Assembly (NCBI GenBank): GCA_039621445.1
Contig: CP154957.1
Coordinates: 16,438,595 to 16,502,594 of the forward strand
From: Euglena gracilis
Lineage: Eukaryota > Euglenida > Euglenophyceae > Euglenales
Reading direction: 5' to 3'
DNA length: 64,000 nucleotides
Position 1 is the stretch's first letter. Each line of letters opens with the position of its first letter. Under the pieces are notes generated by a model. It saw nothing but the letters and a program-made list of their open reading frames with translations. It was not told where the DNA came from and did not search any database. Shown here one piece after another: positions 50,476-63,121 of the stretch. The translations under genes and the position numbers were made by a program.

Positions 50476-51250
50476 CTAAGAACCCACAGTGGGCTGCAGC
50501 AGGGCCCCAATGGAAGGACCAACAGAGGCCTCGCTACCACCACAGGCAAAAGGGTTTCCGGGTATGTGCACACACCTCAACATTCCAGTGCAGGAAAGGG
50601 TGAATCTGGCAGAAATGGCCTGGGGAGAGACACCCCAGCCCCAGAGGTTAAGGCTCTGTCTGTCTTGGTGGGACCAGTATTGACCATGTCTTTTGCTTAA
50701 GTAATAAAAGACTACTTCATTGTCCACACACATGCAAACTCTTTCGTTTGTTCTTGCCAGGGATATCACTGTGTTTGTGGCGGCCAGGAGTTCTTTTACA
50801 TTTATCTTCCAGAATCTTTTGGGCTTGCTCCAAATTTGAGCCTTTCTGCCTGGCACAGTCAGGATGGGGGGTTGATGCCACTGGGGTGTGACACCTCCAT
50901 GATCAATTTGAGGGAGGCAGAATAACCCTTTCAACAGAGTTTTCAATGTCATTGGCTGATGCAAAACAATGTCCCCCTGGGTGTGAAGTGGGTCCCCTCC
51001 AGCCAATGCTTGGCATACCCCCTCAGCAGATTGGGACAAGACAGGGGGGGATAACTCCATGGACAGTAAAGTTTCGTCATCTGGAAAAATATTGTTCAAT
51101 CCTTCATTACCCTCAAACCAGATGGGTTTGCCTCCCCAGGAAGCAAAACGCTAGCAGATTTTGTGTCCAGATGGCCCCATTTGGATGCGAAGGCAACATA
51201 TGTCCTGCAGCTCCCAATCAACACACCGGGGGGGGGCTGCATTCCAACTT
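50476..51250 (-). pseudogene. Reverse-transcriptase thumb and RNase H of a DIRS- or Ty3-like element
   Basis: The minus strand from about 51190 reads KWGHLDTKSASVLLPGE, matching the FLGxxxDTxxxxxxLPxEK region after reverse transcriptase. After a stop at 51096-51098 another frame gives VCQALAGGDPL, then FWKINVKELLAATNTVISLA and RVCMCVDNEVVFYYLSK and VHIPGNPFACGGSEASVG. This is the order HINxxELxA, DNxxxVxYxxK, VHIPGxxN of RNase H in retroelements. The RNase H frame 51099-50476 is open for 207 codons; upstream catalytic YxDD was not found. No element termini were identified. Confidence 0.6.
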
Positions 51251-52780
51251 CCCCTGGTCCATCGTTCAAAAATTTCTGGCCAGGCTGCAGCTTTTTCTCA
51301 AAGAAAAGGCTTTGATGGTGGTTTTTTTTGGGCTTCAGCACCATGGTGGCCCCCATGGATGAAGCTGAAGGCCCCCCGCACATACAGTGTCCAGGTAAAC
51401 CTTTCCCCAGGAATGTTCTAAAACTTTTGGGGAGAAAAATTCCACCACACAGGTGGCACCTCCTTTGCCTGATCTGCTCAGGTCAATTTTAAAGGCAGAA
51501 ATGTTAAACATTCATCCATTGATCCTTTATTAGGCAGAATCCCAGTCTGAAGAGATATCAGAGTGACTTTACGCACCTTCGGAACATCCTCCAACAGGGA
51601 GGGGGGACATCTCCCACCAGGCATCATCTGATAAGATTGCTGAAGCTGTTGTGCAATTGTTCAGAATTTCCCCCACACTGGCCAGAACTGCCTACTCAGG
51701 TGTGTTACTTCTGCCATGGGTTGGAGAGAAATTGAGATTTCACCCGCTGTTAAACCCATATAAAATAGAGTGGAATAAAAATGTCCAAAAAAAGGGGCTT
51801 TCTGGGAGCTCTGGCCTCTGATGAGGCATCTGGCCTCAGTTACATTTAAATCACTTCAAAACAACATATGACACTTTCGTTCACAACCAATTCTTGTGTG
51901 TCGCATTTCAATGTTGGTCAGATCTTCAGGTTCATCAGAAATGAAAAGATGTGAAAATTGGACAAAAGGGTCAAAATTTCCAAGTGGGAGAGAATGGTTT
52001 CTTCCCCAATTTTCCCCCGCTCACCTTTTAAAGGAGTATGTGGCCATCATAAAGGACAATTGCCCGCGAGGGGGGCCTGTATTTTTGAGCCTCCAACCCC
52101 CCTTCAGGCAGACACCATTGCATTGTTTTGTTTTGGCCTGGTTGCTTTTGGCTTGCAGTCCTCCAGCCTCCGCTTCAGGTTGGCCCGCCGGCTCCCCCCT
52201 TTACCTTCCTTGGGCTTGCTTCTTTGGCTTGGTTTTTCATTGAAATCCTTTGTTTTTTCAATTTGACAATTCTTTGATTTTTTCAATTCCTTGCAAAGCA
52301 CAACAATGATCTTGGCTTCAAATTTTTTTGTTTTTAAAAATCCATTTGGATTCACATACACAAGAACCCTGTGTGTGATTGAGTTTGTTATTGGGGGGTT
52401 CGATTTGGGGCTTTGCTTAACTAGGAATTTGCTCTGTTCCTACCGACCAGAAAAATTCGGCCGACTGGTCCAGGAAATTTCGCCAGTTAAGGCCGGAAAG
52501 GCCAAAATAGGGGTTCAGGCTTCAAAGGCCCACCCACAGAACCTTTTCCGAATCTTTAATTCGACCGAAATCCAAAAGTGGGAATCTCAGTGGTTTTTCG
52601 AGCCCTAGGACCAATTTAGGTCAAATTGTTGGTTAAGGACCCCCTTAACAGCATCTTTGGCAAAAAAAATGTCTTAGAAGAATTTGGGATCGATTCCCAT
52701 ATTTGGGGCTCCCACCCCACCAGGGGGGCAGGAGTCAGCATGATGAAAAATAGGGTTTGAGCTCAGAATTGGTAGAGAAA
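51251..52780. other. Unannotated stretch
   Basis: Moderate-complexity sequence without a convincing gene, perhaps the rest of the retroelement. A short minus-strand ORF (52104-52361) is Lys-rich and not recognised. Confidence 0.35.
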
Positions 52781-55300
52781 ACTTGGAGCACGCTTTGCGC
52801 TTAAAATTCTTGGGTGGAGCCCCCCCCCCGGGGGTGCACAGTCGACCTCACTTGGGGGAAGTGCGGAGCCCGAGTGGTCTCGCACTCCCCCGAGAAAGAC
52901 CGAGAGGGGAGGACGGGGCACCTGGGGCGAGGCACAAACACCAAGTGAGCCCACCCGGCCCTCCTAAGAAAGAGGACAGTCCTCCGAGGGACGAGCCAGC
53001 CAACTCCGGCAAGACCGCAGCACTAAAGGGGTGCAGCCTTCCCAAAACATCCGCCTTCAAAAAGCCGGTAAACAAGGGATGGCCTCACTTTGGTAAGGAA
53101 AGGACGCGAGGCAAAAAATCTAACAAAGATTAGGGGCCGGCAAGAAAAGACAGGCCCCATCAAGCTACAGAGTGGAGCATGGGGTGCCCACTTAGCTAGA
53201 AAATTGGGCCAGCCTCCGGGCTGGTCCGGGGCCCCCTTATGGAAAAAATTTTTCTCTGAGCTCCCAGGTGGAAAAGAGGTTTTTGATGGGTTTATTCGGC
53301 TGATTTTTTCCAAAGAGAACGCCCACAATGCCAAAAATGGGCAATTTTGGGGCTCCTAATTTTTTTTTCGGCGCATGGAAGATTTTTTTTTACTGACCAG
53401 CCCCGCTGGCGGACCCCCCCCCCCCAATTGTCTACTGGGATTCCCACCCCCAGTGGTCCACCAGGACTCCCACAAGCGAAACTGGGCTAGCTGCAGTCAG
53501 GCCCCCCCTGCTGCGAACCCTTTGACAAATTCCTGATTCTAAGCTTCTCGTAACGTATTGTGACGTAACATTGGAAAACATTCTATGTGCTGCTGTCGGT
53601 GTTCCCCCAGTTCACCTTCCTCACGTTTTGGCCCCTCGAGCACGTGGTGTTGATCGTTTACACAGAAATGACCTTGTATGATACACATTTTTTGCATTCT
53701 GCACAAACATTGTATTCTGAAACGTGAGCAGTGATGGATGGCCTCCTTTTGCGTTCCGTGTTTTCGGGGACAGTCGTGTCGTCCAACGCAGCAGACAGAC
53801 AATCCCGCTGTACACACAGGCAGAGGGGAAACATCAGAAGAGGTCGGGGAGGTGGGGCGGGGTGTAAGGCAGGCTTTCGGCCTCAGGGTGCAAACGCCAA
53901 AGAGAGAGTCACCAGAATACCCAGAGAATGGCCAGATTAGGCAGGGCTGAGGCACAAACAAAAACATCGTTTGATATTTGTAGCATCCGGGTAAGCAAGA
54001 GGACAAGCCTTGTAAAACAGGGGAACCCAACCTCAACAGCTGGAAGCTCAGTGATATGAACCTCATCGAAAGAAAACCTTTCGCCCAAATCCCAACAAAA
54101 TTGACGTTTACACTCTGGAGTTTGAAATCCTCATTTGTCCGCTGTGCATCAAAACACGGGGAGGCGAGAATAACGCAATACGGTAATAATATTTGTATAA
54201 TAATAACTGTATAATACAATTATAATAATAATTGTATTATTATGGTGTACTACACCCGGGGGTCGTCAGGGATCGAGGAGAATGTGTCCGAAATAGTCTC
54301 AACCCCCAATTTAAGCCCACCCCACGGAAACATTATTTGGTCCAAGGTTGTTATTCAGGGGGATAAATCTTTGTTTGGCAAAATGTTTTAACTTTCTGGG
54401 GCCAGAAGTTTGACATGCACACATTGTGCACACATTTCAAAAGTTGTTGCGGATGTCTGTCTGCCTAAAAAACAGGTCCTGTTTAAGATCAGGTTTTTTT
54501 TTGCAAGCAATCTACTTACCCCTTGCCAGCTGGCCAGCGACACACTGTGCCAAAATCACATTACAGGGTCTCTGCTTCCCTTCTCTGACCTCGCCAAGGG
54601 GGTTGCGGACACATTGGCAAATGTTCACATCCTGTCTCGATACTTATGCACAGAAAACCTTTTTTCTGCAGTTCTGAGCGGCAGTGAAATGCACTCAGGG
54701 GGAGAGAGATCAGGCAGGAAGCAGTGGTGGTTAAACCCACGCAATTGCTTGGGGACGGGATGGAGAGGAACACAGCCAGGCATCTTTTGAAAACTGATGG
54801 AGACCGACAACTGACCACTGATGGAGGGAGAGGGGCGTGCCTTGCGCTAACTGGTGCCTGCCCACATCGTTTTTTGACTTTTTGTTTCAGACAGCGCCAC
54901 ATGACGTTTCAGCTGATATGCTTCTGCAAACATGCTCGTGTGCTTGGTTGTTGCATTTGGGCCAGAGGTTTTCCAAGCAGGAGGGGACCCTATTGGGGGG
55001 AGGCTCCTCCAACACCTTTTTTCCAGCCTGCAGGTCCCATCCGGGGTGTGAATTAACCCCCCGAGGGGGGGGGGTCCGTTGAAATAGCGTTCGGGCTGGT
55101 TTGGGTTTTTTGAGGGTTTTTTGGTTTCTCACCTCCAAATTCTGGCTGAAGAATGCCAACCCAGCTGTGTTAGGACTTTTTGGGTCATTTTTTTCATGTT
55201 TTTTTTGGGTTCCCACCGGGTGCAGCCACCACCTTGTTTTTAGACGCCCCCAGGACCCCCCGTAGGTCCTTATGAAAAGCCCTTGATTTGGGCTTCTTTG
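52781..55300. other. Unannotated stretch with short open frames
   Basis: An Arg/Pro/Lys-rich frame at 52783-53133 and a frame at 54410-54790 are open but match nothing I know. Otherwise C/G tracts, a TAATAT-rich patch (54180-54240) and a CAG-terminated C/G block near 53410-53510. Confidence 0.3.
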
Positions 55301-55319
55301 CTGAAGGGGTAAAGGCATT

Positions 55320-55526
55320 GTGGACCCCCAGGGAGTCGGGGTTAGGGTAACGTTGTGGCACACCCCCAACGACGAAGACGCGGGTGAAAAGGTCAAGGTT
55401 CTGCTCATCTGGCCCGGGCAGATCCCACCCCCCAAATTAACCATCTCCCTGAGGGTGCGCCTGATATCAGCATTATGCTTTTGCTTAAAGACCGTGGGGA
55501 GTCCGCTGGCCAGCGATTTTGCTTGA
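55320..55526 (+). CDS. Possible exon, unidentified
   Basis: Encodes HTPNDEDAGEKVKVLLIWPG and ISLRVRLISALCFCLKTVG with gene-like codon use. No family was recognised; splice borders are unclear. Confidence 0.25.
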   Translation: MDPQGVGVRVTLWHTPNDEDAGEKVKVLLIWPGQIPPPKLTISLRVRLISALCFCLKTVGSPLASDFA

Positions 55527-56131
55527 CACTGGAAAACAGGGACAAGCTAGACCCCCTCCTTCCAGGGGGAGTCCGGGGAATGGGAAAAGCATTCCTCCGG
55601 AGATGAGGTTTTTAATCCCAAACTTGCCAAAAATGGGCATTTTTGGCAAATTTTGAGGTCCGAAAAAAATTTCGGCGCTTTGCGCCGGTCACTGGACAGA
55701 ATTTTCCACTTGCCAGCCCTTCCAGCGGACCCCCTCCCCACGGTCCACTACGATTTCCACTGCCAGATTTAAACTGGCTGCAGTCCAGCCCACCTGGAAG
55801 AGTTTCTGTGAGCCCTTAGCAAAAGCACGATCATCATGACCATCAAAAAGTTGTCCATCTCCCAAAGCAAACAACTGCATGATGAGAAGACAGGCTGAAA
55901 AACCTGGAGACTAAAAATACATGTTGGTGTGCGTGGCAATTTTACAATCAGCCACAAACTGTCTGGGATCAAGAGAAAGAGACTTCGATGTTTTTTTTTT
56001 GAGTTCGAAAAAATGAGCAGAAAGAAACATCTTATTCTCCATGGTCTGGGGGAGAGTGATGATAACCTGCCGCTGAGCTGTTGACGACAAAAGAATTCAA
56101 CACCTCCCATGTATGAAACATCCCCCCAGAC

Positions 56132-56427
56132 CAGGGCGTTGCTTAAAGACCCCCGGGGTATGGCTCAGAGGCTGGAAAATTTGGGCTGGCTGGAAGAAGG
56201 CTGCTGGCTGACCCCCTCGTCAGGGGTCCCAGGCTGGAGCTGGGCCCGACCTGGGGTCGAAATTTGACCCCAAATTTGTGCTGGCCAGCATTTTTGGCAC
56301 CCCTGAAAGCGAAAAATCTGTTCTGTCCAGCTGCTTGAAAGGTGGGGGGGGGTCCGGGGCTGGAAAAAGGCTGCTGGCTGGCTGGACCCTCCGGGGGGGG
56401 GGGTAAATTTTCTTAAGCAACGCCCTG
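56132..56427. mobile_element. hAT-like MITE with perfect 8-bp target duplication
   Basis: CCCCAGAC at 56124-56131 and 56428-56435. Ends CAGGGCGTTGCTTAA and TTAAGCAACGCCCTG are perfect inverted repeats. The same ends occur on the MITE at 36616-37034. Confidence 0.93.
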
Positions 56428-59400
56428 CCCCAGACCAAATGCCCAACTCCATCCCATAAACCCGCCCCATAAACCGGCCCAGAAATTATAAATTGAGAAA
56501 TGTGCTGAGTGAGACAGTTTGTCCAGAAGCCTTGGGGAAACGATAGCGATGCACCACGAGGCGTTGAATCTTTTGATGCCGGGGGTGTTCGGCTCCAAAG
56601 GGTGGCGCTGGGCGATTTGATGGCCGAGCAGCATCACGATCAACAATTCAATTTGCGGCCGGGATGCCAGAACACCCAATGCCTTGCGCCCCATGCCAGC
56701 CCAACCCTGCCAGATCAGCTGGAGGCCAGAAAAAAATATAAAAAAATTATGGGGGACTGTGCCTTACCGCCCAACCCCCCTGCATTGACCCGGGAAAGCT
56801 GGTCCCATCAGCCAACATCAACATCAGGGGGCGACAGTGACCAACCGGCTACACCCCCCTCCCCAAATAACCCGGCGGGGTGCCAGGTGATTGACACCAT
56901 CTTTTGCCCCCCCCCTGCCAGATTATTTGGGCACCATTTCCATTGCTGTTAAGTGTTTTGTTTAAAAAGGGGCACCAGGGTACGGGAACCATCTTTTTTG
57001 GCTTGTTGCCCCCACCAAGTTATTCGGGCACTGCCAGGAAATTTGGGGAGGGGTTTAGGGCAGGGTTCACACAAGGGCAGGTGGGTGGGTTGGACCCCCC
57101 CCCCCACGGTCGGTCAAGGGGGCAGCCCCCGACCCAAAACACCGGCCTGGACGACAGTTGGTCCAGCCTGAAATCAATCCAAAATGCCATTTTGGGCACT
57201 TTTCGATCAAAATTTTTGCCAAAATTCCCAAAATATTTCGGTGCAAAGCACGGGAAGAAAAAATCTCAATTGACCTTTTGGGGCTCCTTGGTCTGGGAGC
57301 AGGGTTCGTTTGATGTAGGGGGGGGGTCAGACCCCTCCCCTCAGTCCGGGGGGGGGGACCGATTTTTGTGCCGAAGGGCTGGGCCAAAAACTTTTGCCAC
57401 AAAATTAGCCAAAGGCCTCTATTTCAGCGCCAGGTTGAGTTCTGGAGGTCGGGTGACAGTCCCGCCCCTTTGCCAAGCCCATCTGAATGGTCTATTTTCG
57501 CAATTCTGCAAGTGTTTCCTTTGTGCAATTTGTGACATTTGGGCAAGGAGCAAGCAATTTTTTTTGAATGGATTTGCGCAATACTCGTACCCATTTAATT
57601 ATCGGAAGCCCTCCGACGAATGGATCTTTTCCCAACCCTGGACCCTATATTGGCGAACTTTCTGTCCAACCACCCGAAGGGCGGCTGGAGAAAAGCTGAC
57701 TGCAAAGTGGGCTGAATTGGGCGAAAAATTTGGCTTGAAATTGGGCTTGCATAATTTGCTCATTTCTGGGGTTTTGGGGTTTCAATTTTGATTCTTTTCG
57801 AACCCAAAATAGAACCCTGCAAAAATACCCCCCCAGAGCCCCCACCACAAAGGTGACGGGTGGGTCAGGCGGCCGATCTCAAAATTCCGCTTTTTCGAGC
57901 TCTTTTGTGCAAGAAACATGGCTTGCATTTTGGGGGGAGTAGCGTCAAAGTTTTTGAAAATGCTGGTTGCACGCCGGCCCTCTGTATGTGGATCTTCACA
58001 TTTTCACCCCACGGGAAGCTCAATCTGATTCTGGATCCAAAAATTGTCATTTCTTGGCTTCCAAAAACACCGGAATTTTTCCTTCCGCACTTCCTGCCGT
58101 GTGTCAATTGGTATAATTTGAAATTGATCAACATCCTGTACCTTTGGACCGGAAGCAGGTGCATAAGTGAATTACTTAAAAGGCTGAAAAACAATAGTTT
58201 TGGTGAAAATACCAGGTTTTGTGTGTGCAGCATGTGCTACCTGTTACAGAGAATTTCTGTTCGAAAATTCCTATTTGGTGTTCGGCAAATTAGGACAATT
58301 CCCTGAAACAATCTCTTGGAGCTCTCAGACATTTTTCAAAACCAGTCACCCATTACTCCCCCCCCCCCCAGGTCCCAGAGGGTCGGTAACTCCGTCCACT
58401 TGGTCAAAAATAGCCCCAAACCCAAAAATTTTCTGGCGCCTTTGGTGCTGGGTAGCCGGCCACTTTTGGCCAATCCTGGCCCAAAAAAGGCCCAGGGGGG
58501 GTTGGTAGCCAAGTACCAGTCAGTCATCCCCCCCCCTGGGTGGGTACTTTTCCCCAGGCCCAAACCCCCCCACCCCCGCCCCCCCCCCCCCCCCCCGGGG
58601 TCAACCACCCACCACCCAAACCCAGCCAAAATCGGCCAAAAACGCTAAAAATATATTCCTGGCCCGGCCTCTGGCTGGGCCAGATCTGACCCATGGCACA
58701 CCCCCTGGGGGGTCCAGAGGCCTAACCCACCCACCCACTCTCGAAAACCCACCCACCCACCCCCCTCGGGCTGTGCACACGGGTGCTAGGTGAATCCAGG
58801 GATCGGATACACCTTAAAAAATGGCATGGCTTCGGCTTAAGTTGACCAAAGGCTGAGTGAATCATTGGGCGCAAGACACAAACACCGCGGCAAAGAGAGT
58901 TAATCACACAGAGATTCTGCGGCTGGTGCGTAGCGAAATATGAACTCCTTTCCAAATGTTTTCAAGGTGGCATAAAAAAAACGAGAGGCAAAAGATCGAA
59001 TGCCATTTGTGCACATTTTCCAGAAACAACTTGATGCCATGGAGGAAGGGGAATAAAGCAACAAAAGAAAGAAAGAAAGAAAGAGCAACAAAAAAACTAC
59101 AGAGGTTGCCTTTTTGACAATCAAAACGACATTTGAAACTAATAAATTGACACAAATTCCCTTGGGAAATGTGACAAGGAATAAATGGATTACGAAAAAT
59201 CAACAAGACAGACACCATGCAAACGCAGGACAAAGAGAAATATTATGGACCGGAGACAATGTAACCATGGCAATTCCTGGAAATAAACTCGGTTTTTTGT
59301 CTCGGTGAACCACCACTGCCGCCGCCACAGACAAGACCACCACCAACATCAATATTAACTGTCATCAACGATCAAAAGGATTGATCAAGTGGCGTAATTC

Positions 59401-61105
59401 TTCTTTGGAACTCCTCCACAAACCACCATATTGCTCTTCCGCATTTCTACGCAAAAACAACCACCTTCTATGCTATTATCGCGGCGCAGCAGGACAAACA
59501 TGACCAGCTGTGGTTGCCTGGAATTGCTTGAATTGTGCCGGTTGTCAAGTAAGCTGCGCACCACGCCCAAAGAGGTTCGTTTCGAGCGGTTTTCTCTTGG
59601 GATCCTCCAAAGCCATGCAAACGTTGATGGCCCTAAAGCATACACCCTGGTACTCAGATATTTGGATGTACTGTGCGCTATTCAAGAAGTTCTCAGCTGT
59701 TAAGAAAACCTGCCTGGTGCTGCACTTCAGTCGACGAGACCCCACAAATGTGAAATCGCCGGAGGGTCTTCAAATTTTCTCTTTTATTTGATTTAATTGA
59801 TTTAATTCGATTTATAGAATGCTCAAAAAAGACAGCAAAATTAAACTTCAAAGAAAACTAGCTGAAAAAAAAAGGAACAATTTGAAAAATAGAAAGGCTG
59901 GGAAAAAAACCCAAAATGGCACACTGAATGCAAGAACGACGAAAAACATGATGTGATTATTTATGCCTATCATTATAGGGCATTTTTTTGTGAAGACACA
60001 AAACAAGTCTCCACATGTGAAATGAGAGTCAGGAGGAAGGGATCTCAACTATTCTCAAAGCTTGCTTCTGTCAATCACAACCTAACAATCAAACAATAAC
60101 ACATCCCCTCCCCCAATGATAAAAGTTCTGTTGTTGATGCACATTAAGAACACAATGATAGACAAAGAACAATGAATCATTTTGTGAACTTTGAATCCGA
60201 GATCTCCCTATCAGGCCTTGGAGAGCCACAACCCGCTCCGCTGCGAAATAGATGCCGGTCCAATTGAAGGGATTTTGAAGTTTTTAACAGGAAGGTTGAA
60301 GCACGAAAGCAGCCATAATTGAACAATTTTTTTTTGACACAAAACTTGTGGGTGTATGTCAAGGGGTAAATTCTGCAATGGTGAAAAAATGGGATGATGG
60401 GACGGGAAGTCTGGTCTGGGATGGTTGAGGAGAGTGGAGTTACATTCCCGGGGTCGAATTTAAACAAATGCACACAAGCAATGGAAGCCAAGCTCAAAAA
60501 AATGATCCCAAAAAAATATCATAAACACGTCAACCCAAATTTCGTGGAAAGCCAGCTCTGGGAGGGAAAAAAACACAACCAAAACCATTTAAAATGTCGA
60601 CTGGCAAAAAATTCATCTTTGCATTCATCATTCTCGGTGGAAACTCTCCAAATTCAAAACCAATTTATTCATTTGTGGCATTTCCTCATCATCCTCATCA
60701 TTTTTGTGGCATTCCCCCCTCAACCTTCAAGACCCTGCAACTGCCGCGATGGATGACACACATAATTGCACATGAACGTCACATTTGTCCAAGATATTTG
60801 TCCAACACAAAACCCCCGCGCAGGCGAACGAAGGTGGATGAGAAGCCCTCCACGGTGTTGGCACCTGACGTCTCGCCTCGACGACTTTGAGGAAAGAACT
60901 CATCAGAATCGGCGCCGCGTGGAAGGAGGACAGGGCCAGGCCCCTGCGCCCCCGCCTGAGTAATTGGGCTTTGTGGAAGCCAGGCATCCACACCATGGAT
61001 TCATTCACCACCGGGGCGACCCCCCGCAGGTGTGTGGGGTGGGTGGCTTTCTGAGAGTGGGAGGGTAGGTTGGGGTCGGTAGGCCCTCCCTCCCTCCCTC
61101 CCTCC
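56428..61105. other. Mostly non-genic stretch
   Basis: C/G tracts, CAGGGTTC-type MITE edges (57061, 57302), TTCGGTGCAAAGCACGG (57238), a GAAA microsatellite (59066-59090) and A+T-rich sequence from 59800. Open pieces near 59385-59745 exist on both strands and cannot be assigned. Confidence 0.4.
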
Positions 61106-61117
61106 CTGCCTCCCCCC

Positions 61118-61469
61118 CATACAATTTTTTTACCGACCCCCGGGGGGGGGGGGAGGGGGGGTCACTCCACTTTTGAAAAACCAGTCAGTCACTTTTTTGG
61201 GAAGCCAGTCAGTCACTACCCCCCCCAGGGGGGGGGGTCGGCCACTCAGAAAAACGGCCACTTTCCAGTCACTTTAGACCATTTTAGGCCAAAAAATTTT
61301 TCCCAGTGCCTTCGGCGCCGGGGTCACTCAAGCCACTTTTGCCCACCCTGGCCAATCCCCCCCGGGGGGGGGGGGAGGGGGTCCGGGCCCAAAACCAGTC
61401 AGTCACTGTGAAAAAACCAGTCAGTCACCCCCCCGGGGGGGGTGGGACAGTGCTTAAAAAAATTGTATG
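61118..61469. mobile_element. MITE of the CATACAATT family with 8-bp target duplication
   Basis: Ends CATACAATTTTTTTA and TAAAAAAATTGTATG are inverted; flanks CTCCCCCC (61110-61117 and 61470-61477) match at 8 of 8, though they are low complexity. The interior has at least four CCAGTCAGTCACT motifs and C/G tracts. An inverted relative is at 36382-36508, and loose CCAGTCAGTCACT pieces lie near 62105 and 63825. Confidence 0.85.
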
Positions 61470-61477
61470 CTCCCCCC

Positions 61478-62215
61478 CCCCCGGGTGCACCCAGGGTCAA
61501 TCTGGCTTGGCCTCACCATAAATTTTTTCAATCTTCTCAGCTGAATTTGGGTGGGTGGGTTGGTCAACTCCCACCGGGGGGGGGGGAGATCGTGTGTTGG
61601 TGAGTTTTCAAAAAGAATGGGCAGGTTTGGGCCCAGAGCAAAGCCAGCACTATATGAACAATCCCCATGTCCAACGACCACTGAGGTGAGAAAAGTTGCC
61701 GTCCGAACAATGGGTTCAGGGATTCATTGAACGTGATTGTACGGTAAAAAAACAACATTGCGCTGACAGTGACAAAGCTGCTTTCCGAAGAAAACTTTTT
61801 TCTGGTAACATGATGGGGTGAGGCTGGGGGACTTGGGGGCCAAATTCACATATTAAGAATTTCGGGCCACGTGCAAAGGACAGAACGGAAAAACGGGGCC
61901 AAGATCGAAAGTTAGAGGCCAAGCACCAGGGGGAGGGGGGAGGGCTTTGTGTTGCCCCGATTTTTTTTTATAAAAAAATGATATCGACAGGCCACCCTGG
62001 CCCAGCAGGGTTCAATATAAAGGCAGGTGGGGGTCGGACCCCCCTCCAGCCAACTTACTAGAATGACCAAACCACTACTCACGGACCCCGGGGTTTTTTT
62101 CTACTTTCAAAAAACCAGCCAGTCACTTTTCAAAAACCAGTCACCCACTTCCTATCCCCCCCGGGGGTCAGACACACCTTGAGCAATAGTATGGTCTCGA
62201 CCCCTCACCAGGATA
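61478..62215. other. Non-genic stretch
   Basis: C/G tracts, a CAGGGTTCAATATAAAGGCA edge at 62008 and CCAGYCAGTCAC pieces near 62105. No gene was seen. Confidence 0.45.
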
Positions 62216-62225
62216 TGTGTGTGTG

Positions 62226-62304
<79 letters not shown>
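62216..62304. repeat. (GT)n microsatellite
   Basis: About 44 GT units with one GC interruption. Confidence 0.98.
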
Positions 62305-62305
<1 letters not shown>

Positions 62306-62631
62306 ATCACTGATCACATTCTTCTTCTGATTTGCAGTGAATGAAGTCATGTGGATATTTCAACATTTTGTTTCATACTGTTCCACACATAGTGTTCAGG
62401 TTGGATACATCCCAAATGCGTGCAAACTTACAATCACCCAAAAACCTTCTTCCCGTTGGCTTGCAACCACAGAAATTCTCTCTCCAGAAGTATCTCCACT
62501 ATTCGGTCTTTCGTGACGCCACAAAAAGAAAAACATTGAAATCAAAAAGAAACTTCATGAAAATGATATTTTGCTCCAGCACAGCAATGATCCGGGACTC
62601 TGTTGTGGACAACGGGGGGGGGGTGTGCCCA

Positions 62632-62801
62632 GGCTGAATTTCACCAACCCTGGGGGGGAGTGGGGAGGGGTGCCCTGGAGTGCCTGGGCAGGCAGGCACC
62701 ACCGCCTCTGGGGGGGGGGGGTGCCTGGTTTTGGGCCAAGAAAGTGCCCACCCTGCCTCAAACAAGTGGTCATTTGGCACAACCAGGGTGAAATTTCAGG
62801 T
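62632..62801. repeat. Possible MITE with CAGGCTGAATTTCACC end
   Basis: CAGGCTGAATTTCACCAACC at the left and CCAGGGTGAAATTTCAGGTG at the right are imperfect inverted repeats around C/G tracts. Flanks GGTGTGCC and GTGCCAAC give no clean duplication. Confidence 0.4.
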
Positions 62802-63019
62802 GGTGCCAACTCGGGGGGGGGGGCTGCCTGGGCAGGCACTCCAAGGCAGATTTGATCCCCCCCCCGTGGGGGCAGGGTACATGGCCAAAAGTGCCGGGGT
62901 TAGGCCAAAAACACCTGGGCACTTGGCCATGGGACTTCCGGTGCCGAAGGCGCCAGAAGCCCAGAAAAAGCCACTTTGGCTTCAGCAGAGGGAACGGTTG
63001 GCACAGGCGCAGGAGCCGG

Positions 63020-63121
63020 GGCAAAGACCACAACGGGACTCCCTCAGGGGTCGTCGGGCTTCCCGGCGCGGTGCTCGGCGCTGCACTCCGCATCACGAAG
63101 GATGCGTCGGACCACACCTCG
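63020..63121 (+). CDS. Candidate exon, unidentified
   Basis: GC-rich codons encode TPSGVVGLPGAVLGAALRIT and KDASDHTS, stopping at a strong donor CTC/GTAAGA (63120). The base composition resembles exons 12-18 of the phosphorylase-like gene. Product unknown. Confidence 0.4.

Noticed and set aside
59385-59745. Open frames on both strands with protein-like words
   Set aside because: Neither strand gives a recognisable motif or a clean splice context, so no gene is claimed.
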